Assembly (NCBI GenBank): GCA_023428335.1
Contig: JAEYYS010000099.1
Coordinates: 1-15,043, forward strand
Reading direction: 5' to 3'
Length of the DNA stretch: 15,043 bases
Source: Verrucomicrobiota bacterium
Lineage (GTDB): Bacteria > Verrucomicrobiota > Verrucomicrobiia > Verrucomicrobiales > Verrucomicrobiaceae
Shown here: in pieces, positions 5,145 to 11,633 of the stretch
Layout of the letters: each line of letters opens with the position of its first letter
Position numbering within the stretch: the first letter of the stretch is position 1
The notes under the pieces: model-generated
What the model saw: only the letters and a program-made list of their open reading frames with translations
Told to the model about the DNA's origin: nothing
The model's database searches: none
Translations under genes and position numbers: made by a program

Positions 5145-6464
5145 ATGTCTGCTTCCGACCGCCAACACACCCTCGCCAAGGCCGCCTCGATCACCGGCAC
5201 CTCGCTGCACACCGGCGAGCAGGTGACCCTGACCCTGCAGCCGGCGCCGGAGAACTTCGGCTTCAAGTTCCGGCGCATCGACCTGGAGGACAAGCCCTTC
5301 ATCCCGGCCCTGGTCGAGAAGGTGCAGAAGGTCGAGCGCGCCACCACGATCGCCGAGGGCGGCGTCAACGTGCACACCGTCGAGCACGTCATCTCCGCCC
5401 TCACCGGCATGGGCGTCGACAACGCCATCATTGAGATGGACGCCAACGAGCCGCCGATCGTTGATGGCAGCTCGCAGCCGTTTGTCGAACTGATCAAGAA
5501 GGCCGGCCTGCAGGAGCAGTCGGAGCCGCGCAAGATCTTCGAGATCCGCGAGCCGATCTATCAGGAGACCCGCGACGGCACGATCCTGACCATCGTGCCC
5601 GACAAGAAATTCCGCGTCAGCTGCACCAACGTCGGCCCCGGCGGCCGCTTCACCCAGTACCTGTCGCTGGAGATCAACCCGGACACCTACGAGAAGGAGA
5701 TCGCCCCGGCGCGCACCTTCGTCTACTACGAGGACATCGCCCCGCTCATGGAGAAGGGGCTGATCAAGGGCGGCACGCTCGAGGCTGCTGTGGTGGTCCG
5801 CGGCGAAACCCTGCTGTCGAAGCAGCCGCTGCGCTTCAAGGACGAGTTCGTCCGCCACAAGATCCTCGACATCGTTGGCGACCTCATGCTCTCCGGCAAG
5901 CGCATCCGCGGCCACGTCATCGCCGTGCGCCCGGGCCACGGTCCGAACACCGAGATGGCCCGCGCCGTGGTCGCCCAGTACAACGCCATGCGCGCCATGG
6001 TGCCGCCGACGATCAACATTCCGAGCGGCGAGGCGGTGCTCGACATCAACGAGGTGATGCGCATCCTACCGCACCGCTACCCCTTCCTGCTGGTCGACCG
6101 CATCGTCGGTTTCGAGGGCGAGAACAAGTGCACCGGGGTCAAGAACGTCACCATCAACGAGCCCTTCTTCCAGGGCCACTTCCCCGGTCACCCGATCATG
6201 CCAGGCGTGCTCCAGCTTGAGGCCATGGCCCAGGTCGCCAGCATCGTCCTGCTGCGCATGCCCGGCAACCAGGGCAAGATCGGCTACTTCATGAGCGCCA
6301 ACAACGTCAAGTGGCGCAAGCCGGTCCTGCCGGGCGACACCCTCATCATCGAAACCGAGATGCTCAAGGTGAAGCGCAGCATTGCCCAGGCCGCCGGCCG
6401 CTGCATCGTCAACGGCCAGGTGGTTTCCGAGGCCGACCTCATGTTCAGCGTCGTCGACCGCTGA
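5145..6464 (+). CDS. lpxC/fabZ: LpxC-FabZ fusion: lipid A deacetylase plus hydroxyacyl-ACP dehydratase
   Basis: A 439-aa two-domain cytoplasmic enzyme. Residues 1 to about 290 are LpxC, the zinc deacetylase that commits UDP-acyl-GlcNAc to lipid A. Residues about 297-439 are FabZ, which dehydrates 3-hydroxyacyl-ACP. LpxC: TVEH with E80 and zinc ligand H81; RHKILDIVGDL supplies zinc ligands H238 and D242; RPGHGPN holds catalytic H265. FabZ: ILPHRYPFLLVDR (307-319) and GHFPGHPIMPGVLQLEAMAQ (344-363), with active-site H345 and E359. All key residues are present in both halves. The two enzymes compete for the same 3-hydroxyacyl-ACP pool, so the fusion ties lipid A flux to fatty acid elongation. 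The ATG at 5145 precedes the usual LpxC start; the open frame upstream to 4983 is spurious. lpxA follows after 20 bp. The fusion is established in Bacteroidota and others. Confidence 0.97.
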   Translation: MSASDRQHTLAKAASITGTSLHTGEQVTLTLQPAPENFGFKFRRIDLEDKPFIPALVEKVQKVERATTIAEGGVNVHTVEHVISALTGMGVDNAIIEMDANEPPIVDGSSQPFVELIKKAGLQEQSEPRKIFEIREPIYQETRDGTILTIVPDKKFRVSCTNVGPGGRFTQYLSLEINPDTYEKEIAPARTFVYYEDIAPLMEKGLIKGGTLEAAVVVRGETLLSKQPLRFKDEFVRHKILDIVGDLMLSGKRIRGHVIAVRPGHGPNTEMARAVVAQYNAMRAMVPPTINIPSGEAVLDINEVMRILPHRYPFLLVDRIVGFEGENKCTGVKNVTINEPFFQGHFPGHPIMPGVLQLEAMAQVASIVLLRMPGNQGKIGYFMSANNVKWRKPVLPGDTLIIETEMLKVKRSIAQAAGRCIVNGQVVSEADLMFSVVDR

Positions 6465-6484
6465 AGCGATCCCCCGTCCCGCCC

Positions 6485-7285
6485 GTGAACTCGATCCATC
6501 CCACCGCCCTCATCGATCCCTCGGCCCGCCTCGGCGACGGCGTCACGGTCGGTCCCTACTGCATTGTCGGGCCGCAGGTTGAGCTCGGCGACGGTTGTCA
6601 CCTTCAGCATCACGTGACGATCCTGGGTCCCTCCAAGATCGGCCGCGACAACCAGTTCTACGCCTACACCTCGATTGGTCAGCAGACCCAGGATTTGAAA
6701 TATCAGGGCGAGCCGACTTGGTTGGAAGTGGGCGATGGCAACACCTTCCGGGAGTTCTGCACTGTTCATCGCGCCACCAGCCCGGGCGACAGGACGATCA
6801 TCGGCAGCCACAACCATTTCCTCTCCTACGTCCACATCGCCCACGACTGCATCGTCGGCAGTCACGTTATCTTTTCCAACAACGGCACCCTCGCCGGCCA
6901 TGTGACCGTGGAGGACCACGTCATCCTCGGTGGCCTGAGCGCCGTGCACCAGTTCTGCCGCATCGGCGCGCGTGCCATCATCGGTGGCTGCTCGAAGATC
7001 GTTCAGGACGTGCCGCCCTTCTGCACCGCCGATGGCAATCCGGCGCGCGCCCGCGGTCTCAACCTGATCGGCCTGCAGCGCGCCGGTTTCAGTCGCGACC
7101 AAATCCGCGCCCTGCGCCTGGCCTTCCGCAAGGTCTACCGCAGCGGTCTCAACAACGCCCAGGCGGTCGAGGAACTGCGCGCCGGCGAGCTGACCGCCGA
7201 GGCGGCTGCCTTCACCGAATTCGTCGCAACGACGAAACGCGGCATTATTGTGGGTGGCAAAAATGCCGCGGATGGGGAAGACTGA
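6485..7285 (+). CDS. lpxA: LpxA, UDP-GlcNAc 3-O-acyltransferase
   Basis: A 266-aa enzyme for the first step of lipid A synthesis, moving a 3-hydroxyacyl chain from ACP to UDP-GlcNAc in the cytoplasm. The N-terminal two thirds is a left-handed beta-helix of hexapeptide repeats (IHPTALIDPSARLGDGVTVG onward). The family core YVHIAHDCIVG (115-125) contains the predicted catalytic H120 with H117; HQFCRIGARAIIGGC follows (155-169). The C-terminus (GLQRAGFSRDQIRALRLAFR) is the usual helical domain. G168 aligns with E. coli Gly173, the acyl-chain ruler, where glycine allows a long (C14-type) chain; the actual length here is an inference. The start is GTG at 6485, since no in-frame ATG fits and the first residues then match the family. 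It is 20 bp downstream of lpxC-fabZ, clearly one operon. No lpxD or lpxB is in the window. Confidence 0.97.
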   Translation: MNSIHPTALIDPSARLGDGVTVGPYCIVGPQVELGDGCHLQHHVTILGPSKIGRDNQFYAYTSIGQQTQDLKYQGEPTWLEVGDGNTFREFCTVHRATSPGDRTIIGSHNHFLSYVHIAHDCIVGSHVIFSNNGTLAGHVTVEDHVILGGLSAVHQFCRIGARAIIGGCSKIVQDVPPFCTADGNPARARGLNLIGLQRAGFSRDQIRALRLAFRKVYRSGLNNAQAVEELRAGELTAEAAAFTEFVATTKRGIIVGGKNAADGED

Positions 7286-7306
7286 GCGTCGATCCGTGAG
7301 GCGCGA

Positions 7307-7328
7307 CGGCCGGCAAGCCTGCCGACCG
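7307..7328 (+). terminator. Weak hairpin after lpxA
   Basis: 7307-7315 pairs with 7320-7328 with a single mismatch around a 4-nt loop (core GGCA / TGCC). It lies 21 nt after the lpxA stop and 42 nt before the L,D-transpeptidase start. No U-tract follows, so it may attenuate rather than stop transcription between the two genes. Confidence 0.35.
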
Positions 7329-7370
7329 CAGTTTCCACGCGGTGTCCACGCCCGTAACCCATTCACCGTC

Positions 7371-8186
7371 ATGAAGCTCTCCCGTGCCTGCCTGCTGGTG
7401 TTTTCCCTCTTCGTGCAGGTTTCCTGCATGGTCGGTCCGCAATACCGCGAGGTGCGCCGTCAGGCGCCCGGCGGCGGCTGGTATGTCGAGCGTGTGCCCA
7501 TCGCCCCGGGCGAACGCGTCACCGCGCCGGCCCGACCTGGGTTTCACGATGATTCCTGGTGGAAGGGCGATCACCTCTCCGGCAGTCCGTCGATGACGAT
7601 CAACCTGAGCGAGCAGCGGATCTACTACTACAAGGGCGGGCAACTCGCGGGGGTGTCGACGATCTCGTCCGGTCGCGAGGGCTACTCCACGCCAACCGGC
7701 AGTTTCAAGATCTCACAGAAGAACCGCGACCACAAATCGTCGCTCTACGGCAACTACGTCGATGCCCAGGGCAACATCCTGCAGAAGGAGGTCGATGTAC
7801 GCAAGGATCCCAAGCCAGCGGGCGCGCGCTTCGATGGCGCCGACATGCGCTACTTCATGCGCGTCACCGGCGCGGTCGGCATGCACGAGGGCTACCTGCC
7901 GGGGTTCCCTGCCTCGCACGGCTGCATCCGCCTGCCTCCCCACATGGCTCACGTGTTTTTCCGCGAGACGCCGCTGGGCACACCGGTGAAGATCGTGGGT
8001 CGCACCCCGCCGCGGCCGACCTCCTGGGCGGTGCAGGCTCCGCCGCCCCCGCCGCAGCGATCGCTGCCCGGGCGCGTGCTCGACACCCTGCTGCCGCCCT
8101 CCCCGACGCGGCCGCCCTGGCCACCGATGCCGCGGCCAAGCCGGCTGACGCCGGCTCCGCGTGGATCGACGTATTATCTGGAGTGA
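7371..8186 (+). CDS. L,D-transpeptidase (YkuD) lipoprotein
   Basis: A 271-aa lipoprotein. The signal peptide (1-18) ends in VQVSC, giving lipid-modified C19; residue +2 is Met, not Asp, so sorting to the outer membrane is likely if E. coli rules hold. A YkuD domain spans about 73-192: MTINLSEQRIYYYKGGQ, then TPTGSF, then H172 and the catalytic block SHGCIRLP (182-189) with nucleophile C185. Such enzymes make 3-3 peptidoglycan cross-links or attach proteins to the wall. The domain carries an insertion between TGSF and the active site (about 115-165). The tail from about 212 is very rich in proline and unlike the rest, possibly a wall-spanning spacer. The frame is open upstream, but the ATG at 7371 is the one that directly precedes the signal peptide. 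It lies 85 bp after lpxA, same strand. Confidence 0.93.
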   Translation: MKLSRACLLVFSLFVQVSCMVGPQYREVRRQAPGGGWYVERVPIAPGERVTAPARPGFHDDSWWKGDHLSGSPSMTINLSEQRIYYYKGGQLAGVSTISSGREGYSTPTGSFKISQKNRDHKSSLYGNYVDAQGNILQKEVDVRKDPKPAGARFDGADMRYFMRVTGAVGMHEGYLPGFPASHGCIRLPPHMAHVFFRETPLGTPVKIVGRTPPRPTSWAVQAPPPPPQRSLPGRVLDTLLPPSPTRPPWPPMPRPSRLTPAPRGSTYYLE

Positions 8187-8194
8187 GGCCTGGC

Positions 8195-8210
8195 AGGCGC
8201 GGGCGCGCCT
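8195..8210. terminator. Hairpin between two convergent stop codons
   Basis: AGGCGC (8195-8200), loop GGGC, GCGCCT (8205-8210): a perfect 6-bp stem with a 4-nt loop. It lies in the 23-bp gap between the stop codon of the L,D-transpeptidase gene and the stop codon (complement 8210-8212) of the convergent beta-propeller gene. It is symmetric, so it could serve both directions. No U-tract is present on either side. Confidence 0.4.
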
Positions 8211-9511
8211 CAGCGGCTGCCGCCAATCCGGTACAGCGCAGCCTCGGTGCGCAGGTACAGCGCGCCATCGAGGGCGACCGGACTGGCCATGAGCGTGCCG
8301 TCGAGCGTGTTCTGCGCGTCGATGCGGAAGGTTTTTTCCGCCGGCACGACCGAGACAACCCCCTCGCGGCTGCAGAAGTAGAGGTTGCCGTTGGCGGCGA
8401 TGGGCGAGGCGCTGAACTTGCCGCCCAGACGCTCACGGTAATGCACCTCGCCGGTGGCGGGTTCGACGCAGCTGAGGATGCCGCCGTCGTCGACATAAAA
8501 CAGCAGGCCGTTGGCGAGCACCGGCGAGGCCATCTTGGGCGCGTTCTTCGGGTTGCGCCAGGCGACCTCCGGCGTTTTCACGCCCGCGTAGGTCACGGCG
8601 ACCACCTGCGACTTGCCGTAGCTGGTGCCGACGTAGAAGCGTTCGGCGTCGGCCACGGGCCGCACCGGCATGGAGAAGCCAAGGCCGTCGTAGGCGACCT
8701 TCCACAGCTCGCGACCGGTCGCCGGTTCGTAGCCGTAGACCCAGTTCGCCGCCGGGCTGACCACGACGGGTGCGCCATTCATCTCGACGATCAGCGGCGT
8801 GCCGTAGGCCTTGCGCTGCTGGGGGCGCGGATCCATCTCGCCGCTGCGCGTGGTTTTCCAGGCGAGCTTGCCGGTGGCCTTGTCGAAGGCGGCGATGAAC
8901 TGGGCGTCGCTACCGTCGAAATGGACGATGAGGCGGTCCTGCCAGAGCACCGGCGAGGAGCCAGGCCCGTTCTCATGCATGACCTGCAGCTCGCGGTTCG
9001 TCCACAGCACCTGCAGGGTCTGCGTGTCGAGGCAGGCGGTGCCAAGGCTGCCGAAATGGGTGTACAGCCGGCCGTTTTCGATGACCGGGCTGGGCGAGGC
9101 ATAGCTGTTGAGCTGGTGCGACCACTGGGGGTCGGCGACGTTGAGCAGTTCGAGGTCGTGCAGCAGCTTGCCGGTGCTGCGCTCGACGCAGAGGGCGCGC
9201 AGGCTGACCGAGGCGAGCACGGTGACCGGTTGGTCGCCGGTGTTGGCCTTCAACCGGCGCTCGGCCTCCGCCGGGTCGGCGGGTTTTTCGATGGCCGTGG
9301 TCAGCCAGAGACGGTCGCCTAAAACGACCGGTGTCGAGTGGCCGCGTCCGGGCAGGGGTGTTTTCCAGGCGATGCCGGAGGTTTCGCTGAAGGTGAGCGG
9401 CAGCTCGCCGGCAGCCTTGGCCTGGCCCTGACCGCCGGGTCCGCGCCATTCGGTCCAGTCGGCGGCGGAGAGCAGGGAGGCGGCGGTGAGCGGGAGGAGG
9501 ATGCGGATCAT
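8210..9511 (-). CDS. Secreted PQQ-like beta-propeller protein
   Basis: A 433-aa protein with a signal peptide (about 1-16, MIRILLPLTAASLLSA) and then WTEWRGPGGQGQ, the start typical of the PQQ-like WD proteins common in Planctomycetota and Verrucomicrobiota. At least six propeller blades can be seen by their ASPV--NGRLY and ATGKLAWK motifs: about 139-170, 185-220, 237-271, 328-359, 368-390 and 409-429. There is no c-type heme motif (CxxCH) and no clear quinoprotein dehydrogenase active site, so enzyme activity is unlikely; a binding or scaffold role at the cell surface or periplasm is more plausible. It is the last of four co-directional genes, 70 bp after the antiporter gene. A perfect TTGACA lies 39 nt upstream of the ATG but with no good -10 partner. 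Confidence 0.88.
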   Translation of the reverse strand: MIRILLPLTAASLLSAADWTEWRGPGGQGQAKAAGELPLTFSETSGIAWKTPLPGRGHSTPVVLGDRLWLTTAIEKPADPAEAERRLKANTGDQPVTVLASVSLRALCVERSTGKLLHDLELLNVADPQWSHQLNSYASPSPVIENGRLYTHFGSLGTACLDTQTLQVLWTNRELQVMHENGPGSSPVLWQDRLIVHFDGSDAQFIAAFDKATGKLAWKTTRSGEMDPRPQQRKAYGTPLIVEMNGAPVVVSPAANWVYGYEPATGRELWKVAYDGLGFSMPVRPVADAERFYVGTSYGKSQVVAVTYAGVKTPEVAWRNPKNAPKMASPVLANGLLFYVDDGGILSCVEPATGEVHYRERLGGKFSASPIAANGNLYFCSREGVVSVVPAEKTFRIDAQNTLDGTLMASPVALDGALYLRTEAALYRIGGSR

Positions 9512-9523
9512 GAGCCAGCTTCA

Positions 9524-9592
9524 ACGCCGCGTGCGGCGTGTCCCTGTCAAAGTGCCGCGGGGGAAGCGGCGTGCCGTCGGTTCAACGACGGC
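9524..9592 (-). promoter_or_regulatory. Three hairpins between the antiporter and beta-propeller genes
   Basis: The gap holds three potential stems. GCCGTCG (9573-9579) pairs with CGACGGC (9586-9592) around a 6-nt loop that contains the antiporter stop codon. GCCGC (9554-9558) pairs with GCGGC (9566-9570). ACGCCGC (9524-9530) pairs with GCGGCGT (9533-9539), ending 12 nt before the downstream ATG. None is followed by a U-tract. They could end or process the upstream message, or modulate translation of the propeller gene. Confidence 0.4.
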
Positions 9593-10679
9593 CGGATCGG
9601 TGGACGCGCCACTCCTGCATGAGGGTGACGACCAGGGTCAGGGCGGTGAGCGGCAGGACGAAGACCCACATCATGCGCGAGTAGGTCGGCAACGCCGCGT
9701 GATGGGTGGCGTCGAAGAACAGGTAGAGGGTGTAGGCGCCGTAGTAGGAGAGGAAGACCAGGCCCTCCCAGCGGCGGATGGTGCCGCCGGCGGTGAAAAA
9801 GACCGGCAGGCAGGCGACCGCCACCGCCAGCACGACCCAGAGGTCGAAATCGCGCGCGCCCTCCGAGACCGGCAGGCCGGCCGGTGCCACCACGGCACTG
9901 AGGCCGAGCACGCAGAGGATGTTGAAGATGTTGCTACCGACGACGTTGCCGACGGCGATGTCGCGCTCGCCCTTGAGGGCGGCGATGACCGAGGTGGCGA
10001 CCTCGGGCAGGGAGGTGCCGGCGGCGACGATGGTCAGGCCGATGACGAGTTCATTGACGCCCATGGCGCGCGCCATCATGACCGCGCCATCGACCAGCCA
10101 GCGCGAGCCGAGCACGAGCAGGACTAGGCCGCCGACGACCAGGGTGAGATTGAGGGCAACGGCCTTGGCGCCGCGGGCCGGGGCACCGTATTCCTCGGCG
10201 AACTCGCCGTCCTGGCCGGCCGCGGGCGCGCGCCGCGCCTGGCGGATTTGCAGGATTACGTAAGCGACGAGGCCGGCCGCCAGCAGGGCGCCATCGAGGC
10301 GGCTGATGTCGCCGTCGCCGGCCAGCGGCAGCAGGGCGGCGGAGACGCCGATCATGATCGGCACGTCGAGGCGGATCAGCTGGCGCGACACGACCAGCGG
10401 CGTGATCAGGGCCGATACGCCGAGGATGAAGAGGACGTTGAAGATGTTGCTGCCGAGCACGTTGCCGACCGCCAGGTCGGGCTGGCCGTTCCAGGCCGAC
10501 TGCACGCTCACGGCCAGTTCCGGTGAACTGGTGCCGAAGGCGACCACGGTCAGGCCGATGACCAGCGGCGGGATGCCGAAGGCGGCGGCCAGGCGGGCTG
10601 CGCCGCGCACGAGGATTTCCGCGCCGACGACGAGCAGGACGAGGCCGAGAAGGAAGAGAACGAGGGTGAGGGCATCCAT
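9582..10679 (-). CDS. Calcium/sodium antiporter (CaCA family, YrbG-like)
   Basis: A 365-aa inner-membrane exchanger that uses a cation gradient to export calcium. The two inverted alpha repeats that form the ion site are clear: GLTVVAFGTSSPE (42-54) followed by VGNVLGSNIFN (71-81), and GLTIVAAGTSLPE (214-226) followed by VGNVVGSNIFN (243-253). The ion-binding acidic residues are E54 and E226. About ten to eleven hydrophobic segments are present, with a central cytoplasmic loop at about 146-173. An extra C-terminal stretch after the second repeat (about 280-365) adds further membrane helices; the length is a little above the roughly 320-aa bacterial YrbG. The ATG at 10679 gives the usual short N-terminus before helix 1. 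It follows folD by 45 bp and precedes the beta-propeller gene by 70 bp. Ion specificity cannot be read from sequence. Confidence 0.95.
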   Translation of the reverse strand: MDALTLVLFLLGLVLLVVGAEILVRGAARLAAAFGIPPLVIGLTVVAFGTSSPELAVSVQSAWNGQPDLAVGNVLGSNIFNVLFILGVSALITPLVVSRQLIRLDVPIMIGVSAALLPLAGDGDISRLDGALLAAGLVAYVILQIRQARRAPAAGQDGEFAEEYGAPARGAKAVALNLTLVVGGLVLLVLGSRWLVDGAVMMARAMGVNELVIGLTIVAAGTSLPEVATSVIAALKGERDIAVGNVVGSNIFNILCVLGLSAVVAPAGLPVSEGARDFDLWVVLAVAVACLPVFFTAGGTIRRWEGLVFLSYYGAYTLYLFFDATHHAALPTYSRMMWVFVLPLTALTLVVTLMQEWRVHRSGRR

Positions 10680-10724
10680 GGCGTGCCGCTCTTACGCGCC
10701 GCCTTCGCCGCCGTCAAGCCCGCC

Positions 10725-11603
10725 TCAGTGCGCCGCCTGCCTGCAGGCCTTGACGGTGTTGGCCATGAGCATGGCAATGGTCATCGGGCCAACGCCGCCC
10801 GGCACCGGCGTGATGGCGCGGCACTTCGGCGCGACCTCGTCGAAGGCGACGTCGCCCACCAGCTTGTAGCCCTTGTCCGTGCCCGGTGCCTCGACGCGGT
10901 TGATGCCGACGTCGATGACCACCGCGCCTTCCTTGACATGCTCGGCACGCACGAACTCGGGCCGGCCAATGGCGGCGATGAGGATGTCGGCGCGACGGGT
11001 GATGGCGGTGTGGTCGCGGGTGCGCGAGTGGGCGACGGTGACCGTCGCATCGCCGCCCGGGCCCTTGGCCATGAGCAGCAGGGCCATCGGCTTGCCAACG
11101 ATCATGCTGCGGCCGAGCACGACGACCTCCGCGCCCTTCGTCTCGATGCCGGCGTCGATCAGCAGGCGCTGGCAGCCGAGCGGGGTGCAGGGGACAAAAC
11201 CGCTCGGGTCTTCGAGCGCCAGTTTGGCGACGTTGACCGGGTGGAAGCCGTCGACGTCCTTGGCGGGGTCGATGGCGCGCACGATGGCGGCCTCGTCGAT
11301 GTGCGCCGGCGGCGGACTCTGGACAAGGATGCCATGGATGCTCGGATCCTCGTTGAGGGCGCGCACATGGGCGAGCAACTCGTCCTGGCTCGTCGTTGCC
11401 GGCAACTCGAGTTTCACCGAGTGCAGGCCGAGCTCGCGGCACTTTTTGTCCTTGGAACGCACGTAGGCGCGCGAGGCGGGGTCATCGCCGACCAGCACGA
11501 CCGCCAGGCCCGGGCGACGGCCGGCCGCCGTCAGCTCGGCGATGTCACGGCGGCATTCCTCGAGGACTTTTTCAGCGACGGCGGTTCCGGAGATGAGTTG
11601 CAT
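10725..11603 (-). CDS. folD: FolD, methylenetetrahydrofolate dehydrogenase/cyclohydrolase
   Basis: A 292-aa cytoplasmic bifunctional enzyme that interconverts methylene-, methenyl- and 10-formyl-tetrahydrofolate, normally with NADP. Standard length. Seen: YVRSKDKKC (47-55) with Y47 and catalytic K51; KDVDGFHPVN (115-124); the nucleotide-binding GRSMIVGKP (164-172); and PVPGGVGPMT (266-275). The usual QLPLP substrate motif reads QSPPP here (95-99), keeping the glutamine but changing the two leucines. The purine-rich AAGAGAGGA before the ATG is the closest thing to a Shine-Dalgarno sequence in the window, though very close to the start codon. It begins 30 bp after the sulfatase stop, so it is probably co-transcribed with it, and is followed at 45 bp by the antiporter gene; no functional link is obvious. 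Confidence 0.97.
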   Translation of the reverse strand: MQLISGTAVAEKVLEECRRDIAELTAAGRRPGLAVVLVGDDPASRAYVRSKDKKCRELGLHSVKLELPATTSQDELLAHVRALNEDPSIHGILVQSPPPAHIDEAAIVRAIDPAKDVDGFHPVNVAKLALEDPSGFVPCTPLGCQRLLIDAGIETKGAEVVVLGRSMIVGKPMALLLMAKGPGGDATVTVAHSRTRDHTAITRRADILIAAIGRPEFVRAEHVKEGAVVIDVGINRVEAPGTDKGYKLVGDVAFDEVAPKCRAITPVPGGVGPMTIAMLMANTVKACRQAAH

Positions 11604-11633
11604 GTCCTCTCTTGAATCAGGCCGCCGCGCGAG

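Noticed and set aside
5007..5939. 310-codon open frame antisense to lpxC
   Set aside because: Shadow of the LpxC domain, with no recognisable motifs.
6056..6464. Separate internal start for a free FabZ (ATG 6056 preceded by GAGGTG)
   Set aside because: The frame is continuous with LpxC, the GAGGTG codes for residues of the linker and touches the ATG, and nothing else supports internal initiation.
7332..7360. Promoter TTTCCA-17-TAACCC for the transpeptidase
   Set aside because: Spacing is right and it mirrors lpxC geometry, but the hexamers match consensus poorly.
7559..9322. 587-codon open frame on the + strand
   Set aside because: It is out of frame with the transpeptidase and antisense to the propeller gene; it has no family features. 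Long open antisense frames are expected at this GC content.
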